DNA of 64,000 nucleotides from Pseudomonas canadensis (lineage in GTDB: Bacteria; Pseudomonadota; Gammaproteobacteria; Pseudomonadales; Pseudomonadaceae): contig NZ_AYTD01000013.1 of the NCBI RefSeq assembly GCF_000503215.1, positions 1,044,009 to 1,108,008 on the forward strand, written 5' to 3'. A program made the position numbers and the translations under genes. Numbering within the stretch: the first letter of the stretch is position 1; each line of letters begins with the position of its first letter. Below are positions 25,417 through 33,543 of this stretch, piece by piece. Under the pieces are notes generated by a model. The model searched no databases, was not told where the DNA came from, and saw only the letters and a program-made list of their open reading frames with translations.

Positions 25417-27249
25417 ATGCTCTATCGTCGTTTTGAACAACTGATCGATATTTTCCGCGACGCCCCCAGCGAAGCCCCACCCGACAACGTCCTGCCCTTC
25501 TACCTCTACTACCTGCGCCAAGTGTGGCCGCATTTCGCCGCCTTGCTGGTGGTGGGCCTGATCGGGGCGCTGATCGAAGTGGCGCTGTTCAGCTACCTGA
25601 GCCGCATCATCGACCTGGCCCAAGGCACGCCGCCGGCCAACTTCTTCCAGTTGCATAGCACCGAGCTGATCTGGATGGCCGTGGTCGCCCTACTGCTGCG
25701 CCCGATCTTCGGCGCCCTGCATGACTTGCTGGTACACCAGACCATCAGCCCCGGCATGACCAGCCTGATCCGCTGGCAAAACCACAGTTACGTGCTCAAG
25801 CAGAGCCTGAATTTCTTCCAGAACGACTTCGCCGGGCGTATTGCCCAGCGCATCATGCAAACCGGCAACTCCTTGCGCGACTCTGCCGTGGCGGCAGTGG
25901 ATGCGATCTGGCACGTGGCGATCTACGCCATCAGTTCCCTGGTGCTGTTTGCCGAAGCTGATTGGCGCCTGATGATCCCGCTGGTGACCTGGATCATTTG
26001 CTACAGCCTGGCGCTGCGCTTCTTCGTGCCACGGGTGAAGGAGCGCTCGGTGATTTCCTCCGAAGCGCGCTCCAAGTTGATGGGCCGCATCGTCGACGGC
26101 TACACCAACATCACCACCTTGAAGCTGTTCGCCCATACCCGCTATGAGCAGGAATACGCCAAGGAAGCGATCATCGAACAAACCGAAAAAACCCAGTTGG
26201 CTAGCCGCGTCGTCACCAGCATGGACATCGTGATCACCACCATGAACGGCCTGCTGATCGTCACAACCACCGGCCTGGCGTTGTGGCTGTGGACGCAGTC
26301 GCTGATCTCGGTGGGCGCAATTGCCCTGGCCACGGGTTTGGTGATCCGTATCGTCAACATGTCCGGCTGGATCATGTGGGTGGTCAACGGCATTTTCGAG
26401 AACATCGGCCAGGTGCAGGACGGTCTGAAGACCATCGCCCAGCCACTCGCCGTGATCGACCGCGAGAATGCCCCGCGCTTGAGCGTACCTCGGGGCGAAG
26501 TGCGTTTAGAACAGGTGGATTTCCACTACGGCAAGAAGAGCGGAATCATTGGCGGCCTGAACCTTGAGATCAAGGCCGGTGAAAAGATCGGCCTGATCGG
26601 GCCGTCGGGTGCCGGTAAGTCGACGTTGGTCAACCTGCTGCTGCGCCTGTACGACCTGCAAGGCGGACGCATCCTGATCGATGGTCAGAACATCGCCGAC
26701 GTCGCCCAGGAATCCTTGCGCGAACAGATCGGCATGATCACCCAGGACACTTCGCTGCTGCACCGCTCCATCCGCGACAACCTGCTGTACGGCAAGCCGG
26801 ATGCCACCGATGAAGAACTCTGGGCCGCCGTGCACAAGGCGCGTGCCGATGAGTTCATCCCGTTGCTGTCGGATTCCGAAGGCCGTACCGGGCTGGATGC
26901 GCATGTCGGTGAGCGCGGGGTGAAGCTCTCCGGCGGGCAGCGTCAACGCATCGCTATCGCCCGCGTGCTGCTCAAGGACGCGCCGATCCTGATCATGGAC
27001 GAAGCCACCTCCGCGCTGGATTCGGAAGTGGAAGCGGCCATCCAGGAGAGCCTGGAAACCCTGATGCAGGGCAAGACGGTGATTGCGATCGCGCACCGGT
27101 TGTCGACCATTGCACGGATGGACCGCTTGGTGGTGCTGGAGAAAGGCCAGATTGCCGAGAGCGGCAGCCACGCCGAGTTGCTGGCCCATGGCGGGCTGTA
27201 TGCGCGGTTGTGGCAGCACCAGACTGGAGGTTTTGTCGGTATCGACTAA
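25417..27249 (+). CDS. ABC exporter, fused membrane and ATPase domains
   Basis: A 610-residue half-transporter of the MsbA/multidrug type. The first 330 residues hold about six membrane spans (ABC_membrane domain), and the C-terminal 240 residues form the ATPase: GPSGAGKST Walker A, Q-loop, LSGGQRQR signature, LIMDEATSALD Walker B and IAHRLSTI H-loop. Start chosen at MLYRRFEQ. It probably dimerises to export a lipid or drug. Substrate unknown. See the hairpin in its leader. Confidence 0.88.
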   Translation: MLYRRFEQLIDIFRDAPSEAPPDNVLPFYLYYLRQVWPHFAALLVVGLIGALIEVALFSYLSRIIDLAQGTPPANFFQLHSTELIWMAVVALLLRPIFGALHDLLVHQTISPGMTSLIRWQNHSYVLKQSLNFFQNDFAGRIAQRIMQTGNSLRDSAVAAVDAIWHVAIYAISSLVLFAEADWRLMIPLVTWIICYSLALRFFVPRVKERSVISSEARSKLMGRIVDGYTNITTLKLFAHTRYEQEYAKEAIIEQTEKTQLASRVVTSMDIVITTMNGLLIVTTTGLALWLWTQSLISVGAIALATGLVIRIVNMSGWIMWVVNGIFENIGQVQDGLKTIAQPLAVIDRENAPRLSVPRGEVRLEQVDFHYGKKSGIIGGLNLEIKAGEKIGLIGPSGAGKSTLVNLLLRLYDLQGGRILIDGQNIADVAQESLREQIGMITQDTSLLHRSIRDNLLYGKPDATDEELWAAVHKARADEFIPLLSDSEGRTGLDAHVGERGVKLSGGQRQRIAIARVLLKDAPILIMDEATSALDSEVEAAIQESLETLMQGKTVIAIAHRLSTIARMDRLVVLEKGQIAESGSHAELLAHGGLYARLWQHQTGGFVGID

Positions 27250-27380
27250 CCCCTCGCTCCTACACTTTTGCTGCAACCCTGCTGTAATCAGTGCAGTGCC
27301 CAGAAGGGCGCTGAAGTAAATCTGCAGGGAGCATCACTGATTTACGGATCCGGTAGAGCGATCTATCAAGGACGGGCGGC

Positions 27381-28082
27381 ATGTCTTTGTTCAAGCGTTC
27401 AATCACAGAGGGGCTAGGTACATTTTGGTTGGTGTTGGGCGGTTGTGGGAGTGCGGTGCTTGCCGCAGCGTTCCCTGCAGTCGGGATTGGATTGTTGGGC
27501 GTGTCCCTGGCATTCGGGCTCACGGTGCTGACCATGGCGTTCGCCATCGGGCATATCAGCGGCTGTCACCTCAACCCGGCAGTGTCGGTTGGGCTGGTTG
27601 TGGGCGGACGGTTTCCGGCCAGGGAACTGCCGGCGTACATCGTGGCGCAGGTGGTCGGCGGTACGATCGCCGCTGCGTTGCTGTATTTCATTGCCAGCGG
27701 CAAACCGGGGTTCGAACTGGCGTCGGGCCTGGCGTCCAACGGTTATGGCGCGCATTCACCCGGCGGCTATTCGATGGCGGCGGGGTTTGTGAGTGAGCTG
27801 GTAATGACCGCCATGTTCGTGGTGATTATCCTCGGCGCCACCGACCGCCGTGCCCCAGCGGGCCTTGCGCCTATCGCCATCGGCCTGGCGCTGACACTCA
27901 TCCACCTGATCTCCATCCCCGTCACCAACACGTCAGTCAACCCGGCCCGCAGTACGGGCCCGGCATTGATCGTCGGCGGGTGGGCGATCCAGCAGTTGTG
28001 GATGTTCTGGCTCGCGCCGATCCTTGGCGCGGGGATCGGTGGGGCTACCTATCGATGGCTGGGCAAGGAGGAGCCTGCCTAA
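27381..28082 (+). CDS. aqpZ: Aquaporin Z
   Basis: A 233-residue water channel. Both NPA boxes are present (HLNPAVSVG and [11 protein letters not shown]), six spans are visible, and the aromatic/arginine filter has the AqpZ-type Arg directly after the second NPA. AAGGA lies upstream of the ATG. The gene is followed by a REPIN. Family and function are secure. Confidence 0.95.
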   Translation: MSLFKRSITEGLGTFWLVLGGCGSAVLAAAFPAVGIGLLGVSLAFGLTVLTMAFAIGHISGCHLNPAVSVGLVVGGRFPARELPAYIVAQVVGGTIAAALLYFIASGKPGFELASGLASNGYGAHSPGGYSMAAGFVSELVMTAMFVVIILGATDRRAPAGLAPIAIGLALTLIHLISIPVTNTSVNPARSTGPALIVGGWAIQQLWMFWLAPILGAGIGGATYRWLGKEEPA

Positions 28083-28089
28083 CCCCTTT

Positions 28090-28187
28090 GTAGGAGCGAG
28101 CTTGCTCGCGAAAACCATCAACGATGACGCAGCGCATCTGGTTTTACGCGGCGCTCTCAGGTTTTTCGCGAGCAAGCTCGCTCCTAC
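28090..28187. repeat. REPIN (inverted REP doublet)
   Basis: A 23-bp sequence starting GTAGGAGCGAGCTTGCTCG at 28090 is repeated in inverted orientation at 28165-28187. The 52-bp middle is non-coding. This is the standard REPIN layout of Pseudomonas, spread by RAYT proteins; no RAYT gene is in the window. Confidence 0.9.
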
Positions 28188-28201
28188 AGGGGACCCGAGC
28201 G

Positions 28202-29326
28202 TTACACCTGCCGATAAGGCAGGGCTGCCCTCGCCTCCTCAGCATACGCCACGATCCCCACCCGCTCGCGCGCGAGGAAATCTTCCACGGCGTTCTTCAA
28301 TCCCGGATGGCGCAAGTAGTGCCAGGACCGCGTGATCACCGGTTCAAACCCGCGAATCAATTTGTGCTCGCCCTGTGCCCCCGCGTCGAAGCGTTGCAGG
28401 CCGTGGGCGATGGCGTAGTCCATGCCTTGGTAGAAACAGGTTTCGAAATGCAGGCGGTCGAACTCCGCCAGACAGCCCCAGTAGCGACCGTAGAAGCTGT
28501 CGCCGCCGATCAGGCTGAAGGCCATGGCCACCGGGCGGGTGCCTTGTTTGGCCAGGACCACGCGAATCGCTTCGGGCATGCGCTCGGCCAGCAGGCTGAA
28601 GAACGCGCGGGTCAGGTAGGGTGATTGGCGGCGCACCGCGTAGGTGTTGGCGTAGCAGGCGTAGACGAAATCCCACTGGGCCTCGCTCAGTTCATGGCCT
28701 TGCAGCCACTCGAAGTCGATGCCCTGCCCTGCCACTTGTTCGCGCTCTTTGCGCATCTGTTTGCGCTTGCGTGAACTCAAGGCATCAAGGAAATCCTGGA
28801 AGTCGCGATAACCCCGGTTCTGCCAGTGAAACTGACAACCCAGGCGCTGCAGCCAGCCCGGTTGTTGGGCCAGTGCCATATCGGCCAGTTCGTCAGTGAA
28901 GTTGATGTGGGCACTGGAGAGCCCTTCGATTTCCAGGTAACCCGGCAGGCTTTTCAGCAGTTCGACCCCCTCCTCTGCACTCGCCGCTAACAGGCGTGGC
29001 CCGCTGACGGGGCTGAACGGCACGGCAGTCAGCAGCTTAGGGTAGTACTCAATGCCAGCCCGCTCGCAAGCATCCGCCCAGCCGTGATCAAACACGTACT
29101 CGCCGTAGGAATGCCACTTGCGATAACTGGGCAGTGCCGCCACCAGCCGATCACCTTCCCAATGCAGCAAATGCTCCGGCTGCCAGCCCGATTGCGGGCC
29201 CAGGCTGGCGCTGTCTTCCAATGCGCTCAGGAAGGCGTGCCGTACGAACGGCTGGGCCTGTGGCACCAGCGCATCCCAGGCTTGCGGGGCGATCTCGGAC
29301 AGGCTGTCCAGGCGTTGCAACGGCAT
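28202..29326 (-). CDS. GNAT/FemAB-like acyltransferase (PF04339 type)
   Basis: A 374-residue protein from the ATG at 29326, supported by a GAGG 6 nt upstream; an in-frame ATG lies two codons earlier. The sequence has RFDAGAQGEHKLIRGFEP, GDSFYGRYWG and SSRKRKQMRKERE, hallmarks of this cytosolic GNAT-like family (commonly annotated as N-acetyltransferase). Substrate unknown, and the family is widely conserved in Proteobacteria. It reads divergently from the porin gene. Confidence 0.8.
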   Translation of the reverse strand: MPLQRLDSLSEIAPQAWDALVPQAQPFVRHAFLSALEDSASLGPQSGWQPEHLLHWEGDRLVAALPSYRKWHSYGEYVFDHGWADACERAGIEYYPKLLTAVPFSPVSGPRLLAASAEEGVELLKSLPGYLEIEGLSSAHINFTDELADMALAQQPGWLQRLGCQFHWQNRGYRDFQDFLDALSSRKRKQMRKEREQVAGQGIDFEWLQGHELSEAQWDFVYACYANTYAVRRQSPYLTRAFFSLLAERMPEAIRVVLAKQGTRPVAMAFSLIGGDSFYGRYWGCLAEFDRLHFETCFYQGMDYAIAHGLQRFDAGAQGEHKLIRGFEPVITRSWHYLRHPGLKNAVEDFLARERVGIVAYAEEARAALPYRQV

Positions 29327-29444
29327 CGGCATCCTCACTGGTTTGGGGCGTGAAAGCCTGGCGAGTATCGCTGATTGCCGGCCTTGGCACACCCCCGTTT
29401 CGCGCGACAAGGCTCTAAACCAATAGTTCCGAACGTGAAAAATT

Positions 29445-29460
29445 TGTCATCTAGATGACA
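29445..29460. promoter_or_regulatory. Perfect 16-bp palindrome in the porin upstream region
   Basis: TGTCATCTAGATGACA at 29445-29460 is a perfect 16-base palindrome 149 bp before the porin start, between divergent genes. Its form suits a dimeric repressor such as a GntR-type regulator. The cognate factor is not in the window. Confidence 0.5.
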
Positions 29461-29609
29461 TCACTTCGCCACTGCTCCGTCATAAACGATCGTGATACTG
29501 ACGCCTGTTTTTAGAGCGCCTGGTTCTACCCGGCGGCTATTTTTCCGTCCGTCATCGGTCGGTTGTGTCCTGGATGGTTTGCCATCCCTCCTCACCTTCG
29601 GAGATTGAT

Positions 29610-30932
29610 ATGCGTCTTGCTTCCACTAAAACTGCGGCGGTCCTGTGCGGCGGCCTGTTACTGGCCCTGAGCGTTCCGGCCAGCGCTGCAGTCGACGCTA
29701 AATTGCTCGACATGCTCAAGGCCAACGGCCAGATCACCGCGGCGCAGTACACTGAACTGCAAAGCGAATTGGCCAAAGACCAGAAAGAACAGCAGATCGC
29801 ACGGCAAGCTCAACAAGAGACCAACGAACAGATCGCGGCCACCGCGAAGAAAACCAACGAGCTGAGCAGCTTCGACCAGAAGCTGGCCTGGGCGGCCAAG
29901 ACTCAGTTCAAGGGTGACGTACGTTTCCGTCAGGAAACCGTGAAAATCCAGGGCGAATCCAACAACGGCGGCCGCGACAAAGACCGTCAGCGCATCCGTG
30001 CCCGCCTGGGCGCCTACACCGAGATCAACTCGCAAGTCGACACCGGTATCCGCATTGCCACCGGTAGCAGCGACGATGCGCGCTCGACCAACCAGGACCA
30101 GGACAACTATTTCGACAAGAAGTCGATCTGGCTGGACCTTGGCTACATCGACTACCACCCGGACCAGATCAAGAACCTGCACGTGATCGGCGGCAAGATG
30201 CTGCAACCGTGGGTGAACATGGGCGACGTCATCTGGGATAGCGACATCAACCCTGAAGGCCTGGCCCTGACCTACAAATACCCGCTGGGCAGCAGCGCCG
30301 AACTGTTCGGCAGCCTCGGCAACTACAACCTCAAGGACAACGTCGACGGCGACGGCGTGCAGTTCCGTCACGACCTGCGCCTGACCTCTGGCCAGTTGGG
30401 CACACGCTTCTCGGTCACCGACAACCTGAAAATGACCCTGGGCGGCAGCGTCTACGCCTACCAGAATGACAAGGACAGCCGTTGCACAACCACCACCACG
30501 CCTTGCGCACTGGCGGTCAACGGCAACTCGGCCGACAATCAGTTCCGCCTGTATGAAGGCTTTGCCCAAGCCGACATCGGCGGCCTGGCTGTACCGCTGG
30601 CGTTCTACGGCCAGTACGTGAAAAACAACGACGCCGTGACCGACCAGGACACCGCCTGGCTGATCGGCGCCAAGTCGAAAGTGTTCGGCTTCAACCTGGA
30701 CTACAACTACCGCGACATTCAGCGTAATGCCGTGGTGGGTGCCTTCACCGACTCGGACTTCGCCAACGGCACCACCGGTTCGCGCGGTCACAAGATGAAG
30801 GTCAGCTACGACATCGACAAGAACTTCGCCCTCGGTGCCACGTACTTCCTGACCAAGGCCGACTACGCCAGCCGCACCCAGCGTGACGCCAACACCAACA
30901 CCCTGCAGTTGGACGCAGAAGCCAAGTTCTAA
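29610..30932 (+). CDS. Putative outer-membrane porin (Porin_5 type)
   Basis: A 440-residue precursor from the ATG at 29610, with GGAG 6 nt upstream. The signal peptide (RLASTKTAAVLCGGLLLALS) ends at SAAV. A short coiled-coil-like N-terminal segment rich in Gln, Glu and Lys (LQSELAKDQKEQQIARQAQQ) precedes a beta-barrel with alternating polar and aromatic residues and a C-terminal Phe, as expected for outer-membrane insertion. It matches the putative-porin family known in Pseudomonas. Channel specificity unknown. Confidence 0.88.
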   Translation: MRLASTKTAAVLCGGLLLALSVPASAAVDAKLLDMLKANGQITAAQYTELQSELAKDQKEQQIARQAQQETNEQIAATAKKTNELSSFDQKLAWAAKTQFKGDVRFRQETVKIQGESNNGGRDKDRQRIRARLGAYTEINSQVDTGIRIATGSSDDARSTNQDQDNYFDKKSIWLDLGYIDYHPDQIKNLHVIGGKMLQPWVNMGDVIWDSDINPEGLALTYKYPLGSSAELFGSLGNYNLKDNVDGDGVQFRHDLRLTSGQLGTRFSVTDNLKMTLGGSVYAYQNDKDSRCTTTTTPCALAVNGNSADNQFRLYEGFAQADIGGLAVPLAFYGQYVKNNDAVTDQDTAWLIGAKSKVFGFNLDYNYRDIQRNAVVGAFTDSDFANGTTGSRGHKMKVSYDIDKNFALGATYFLTKADYASRTQRDANTNTLQLDAEAKF

Positions 30933-31039
30933 TAGTCAGTGTTGAAAGCCTCGGGCCAGGACGGCCCGGGGTGGCTGTAACAGTCTTGCGTGGGTGGAGC
31001 GGTCCCCATCATCCGTCCGATCCATCCACGTGAGCCTGC

Positions 31040-31285
31040 TTAATCCCCGCCTTTGTGATCCTTGAGTCGTTCTTCAGCCAAGCGCTGCGCCAAGGCCTCC
31101 ACACCCTCTACCGGCTCATCCGGCATTATCTTCAGCGTCGCCTGCATCAGGCGCATCTGGCGGATAAACCGGCGACAGTTCGGGCAGAACATCAGGTGAT
31201 GACGCACCAGCAGACGCTCGCGAAAAGTCAGTTGCCCATCGAGATAGTCACTGGAACGTGCCACTTGTTCTTTACAGGTCAACAT
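31040..31285 (-). CDS. Zinc-finger anti-sigma factor-like protein
   Basis: An 81-residue protein with the zinc-anchored anti-sigma motif HHLMFCPNC (H and two Cys) preceded by CKEQV near the N-terminus, the C-H-C-C zinc site of zf-HC2 proteins. It overlaps the ECF sigma factor gene by 7 nt and is co-transcribed. It lacks a membrane span, so it would act as a soluble sequestering partner. Confidence 0.8.
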   Translation of the reverse strand: MLTCKEQVARSSDYLDGQLTFRERLLVRHHLMFCPNCRRFIRQMRLMQATLKIMPDEPVEGVEALAQRLAEERLKDHKGGD

Positions 31286-31893
31286 TCGCCCGTTTCCTCA
31301 AAATGCTCCACCGTGGCGAAGACTTTAAGCCGTGCTCGATGCAATAGCACACGGACATTGGAGAGCGACAGCGTCAGAAGATTACAGATCTCTTCCAACT
31401 CCAGCCCCTGGCGTTCACGTAGCACCAGCACGCTGCTTTGCAATTCAGACAAACTCAGCAACGTATGCTCCAGGCACTTGCGCAGCTCATCCTCGGTCAG
31501 CAAGGCTTCCGGGGTGTCCTGATGCCAGGCGTAGGGGGCGACAGCCCAGTGGCCATCATCCGGGGAGAAACGGTCATCGCCAATGGTGCCATGGGGCGAA
31601 GGCAGATCGTCGAGCAACACTTCGCGACGATTCTGCTTGTAGCGCCCCTTGGCGGCGTTGGCGGTGATGGTCAGCAGCCAGGTCTTGAGGCTGGAACGCC
31701 CTTCGAACCTGGCCAGGTTGCGCACCACCGACAGCCACGCGTCTTGCACGACTTCGTCGGCGTGACGCTGGCCGACGATGGCATAGGCCACCGCCCGCAT
31801 GGCGCTTTGGTAGGTGGTGACCAATTCCTTGTAGGCCCGCTGCTCACCCTTGAGCAGGCGTTCAAGCAGGTGCGTGTCGTCCGCTGCTGCCAT
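31279..31893 (-). CDS. ECF sigma factor
   Basis: A 204-residue sigma-70 relative with region 2 (AVAYAIVGQRHADEVVQDAW, then LKTWLLTITANAAKGRYKQN) and region 4 (LSELQSSVLVLRERQGLELE, with LSLSNVRVLLHRARLK). GAGGTAA lies before the ATG. It directs RNA polymerase to a regulon controlled by the zinc-finger partner encoded downstream. The inducing signal is unknown. A porin gene lies on the opposite strand nearby, without direct evidence of a link. Confidence 0.9.
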   Translation of the reverse strand: MAAADDTHLLERLLKGEQRAYKELVTTYQSAMRAVAYAIVGQRHADEVVQDAWLSVVRNLARFEGRSSLKTWLLTITANAAKGRYKQNRREVLLDDLPSPHGTIGDDRFSPDDGHWAVAPYAWHQDTPEALLTEDELRKCLEHTLLSLSELQSSVLVLRERQGLELEEICNLLTLSLSNVRVLLHRARLKVFATVEHFEETGEC

Positions 31894-31927
31894 CGTTTAC
31901 CTCGATTTCACTCTGGAAACCCGATCC

Positions 31928-32016
31928 CTGTGGGAGCTGGCTTGCCTGCGATGCAGGCGCCACGGTGCGTCATTTACACCGCAGGGATATCATCGCCGGC
32001 AAGCCGGCTCCTACAG
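31928..32016. repeat. REPIN (inverted REP doublet)
   Basis: CTGTGGGAGCTGGCTTGCC at the left end and GGCAAGCCGGCTCCTACAG at the right end are inverted copies flanking about 45 bp. It lies between the sigma factor and the KASIII gene. Confidence 0.85.
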
Positions 32017-32029
32017 GGAACGAGGCAGA

Positions 32030-33151
32030 TCAGCGTTTGCGCAAAATCACGCTGCCGATCGAATAACCCGCACCAAACGAGCTGAGCACCGCCACGGAAC
32101 CCTTGGGCAAATCATCCTGATACGTGTGGAACGCAATCACCGAGCCCGCCGAACTGGTATTGGCGTAAGTATCGAGGATCACCGGCGCTTCTTCCACCGA
32201 GGCTTCGCGACCCAGTAGTTTCTTCACGATCAGGTGGTTCATGCTCAAGTTGGCCTGGTGCAGCCAGAAGCGCTTCACATCGGCTACGTTCAACTGGTTT
32301 TCTTGCAAATGCACGCCGATCAGCTCGGCCACCATCGGGCACACATCACGGAATACCTTGCGGCCTTCCTGTACGAACAGCTTGTCGGGCGCGCCGATGC
32401 CTTCTTCCGCCGTGCGGTTGAGGAAGCCGAAGTTGTTGCGGATGTTGTTGGAGAACTTGGTCAGCAGCTTGGTGCTCACCACGTCGAACTGGTGCTCGGA
32501 AGTCGCTAGGTCGGCGCGCTCCAGCACCACGGCAGTGGCCGCATCACCAAAGATGAAGTGGCTGTCACGGTCGCGGAAATTCAGGTGGCCGGTGCAGACT
32601 TCCGGGTTGACCATCAAAATCGCCCGCGCCTGGCCCAACTGGATGCTGTTGGCCGCGTTCTGGATGCCGAAGGTAGCCGAGGAACACGCCACGTTCATGT
32701 CAAAACCAAAACCTTCGATACCCAGGGCTTCCTGCACTTCAATGGCGATGGCCGGGTAGGCACGCTGCAGGTTGGAGCAAGCGACGATAACACCGTCGAT
32801 ATCGGCGGCGGTTTTGCCGGCGCGTTGCAAGGCTTGTTCGGCAGCGCCGACGGCCATCTGGCAGAGCACAGACCATTCGTCGTTGCTGCGCTCGGGCAGG
32901 CGCGGGGCCATGCGCTGCGGGTCGAGAATGCCGTCCTTGTCCATCACGAAGCGGCTCTTGATGCCGGAGGCCTTTTCGATGAAGGCTGCGCTGGATTCGG
33001 TCAGCGGCTGCACATCACCGCGCTCGATGGCGGCGGCGTTGTCGCTGTTGAACTGATGCACGTAGGCATTGAAAGACTGCACCAGCTCTTCGTTGGAGAT
33101 GCTGTTGGCCGGGGTGTACAGGCCAGTGCCGCTGATGACGACGTTATGCAC
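32030..33151 (-). CDS. Beta-ketoacyl-ACP synthase III-like enzyme (PA3286 type)
   Basis: A 373-residue thiolase-fold enzyme from the GTG at 33151, with AGAGGAA upstream. The catalytic Cys lies in MNVACSSATFG, His in WLHQANLSMNHL and Asn in YANTSSAGSV. The sequence looks like the PA3286-type FabH-like protein that condenses longer acyl-CoA with malonyl-ACP, feeding beta-oxidation intermediates into fatty-acid synthesis. It is separate from the main fab cluster. Reaction type is firm, chain preference inferred. Confidence 0.88.
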   Translation of the reverse strand: MHNVVISGTGLYTPANSISNEELVQSFNAYVHQFNSDNAAAIERGDVQPLTESSAAFIEKASGIKSRFVMDKDGILDPQRMAPRLPERSNDEWSVLCQMAVGAAEQALQRAGKTAADIDGVIVACSNLQRAYPAIAIEVQEALGIEGFGFDMNVACSSATFGIQNAANSIQLGQARAILMVNPEVCTGHLNFRDRDSHFIFGDAATAVVLERADLATSEHQFDVVSTKLLTKFSNNIRNNFGFLNRTAEEGIGAPDKLFVQEGRKVFRDVCPMVAELIGVHLQENQLNVADVKRFWLHQANLSMNHLIVKKLLGREASVEEAPVILDTYANTSSAGSVIAFHTYQDDLPKGSVAVLSSFGAGYSIGSVILRKR

Positions 33152-33375
33152 GGTCGTTCCTCTAAATCTGTCAGGCAGAAGATATTGGTACCGTCGTACC
33201 AAACTGTAAGTAGTCCGATTCCGCACCGCGGACACCAAACTGGCATCGCTTTATTCCTTCGCGTCGCATCCCTACACGACGATCCCGGCATTTATAGGCG
33301 CGAAGTTTGCCACAAACCCCGGGATTTGGCGCCATATGCCAGATAAACACCCTTATCAGAGGCTTACACACAACC

Positions 33376-33530
33376 CTGTGGTGAGCGAGCTTGCTCGCGC
33401 TGGGGCGCGAAGCGACCCCATTCCAGGCCCTGTGGTGTTTCAGCAATATCTTGATTGCCTGTAAGAGAGGCCGCTTCGCAGCCCAACGCGGGGCAAGCCC
33501 GCTCACCACAACAAGCTCGCTCACCCCAGA
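33376..33530. repeat. Degenerate REP cluster between KASIII and hrpA
   Basis: The intergenic region from 33152 to 33543 contains GTGAGCGAGCTTGCTCGCGC at 33380, GCGAAGCGACCCC with an inverted GGCCGCTTCGC at 33469, and GCTCACCACAACAAGCTCGC near the right end. This is a decayed REPIN-like array. No gene is seen here. Confidence 0.7.
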
Positions 33531-33543
33531 GGATCTACGGGGG

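Noticed and set aside
28090..28187. REPIN hairpins as element ends or CRISPR units
   Set aside because: They match the known Pseudomonas REP type and lie between core genes; no arrays or flanking duplications.
29658..30791. 377-codon minus-strand open frame opposite the porin gene
   Set aside because: Shadow of the porin gene with Val/Ala/Gly-heavy composition; no start signal or family.
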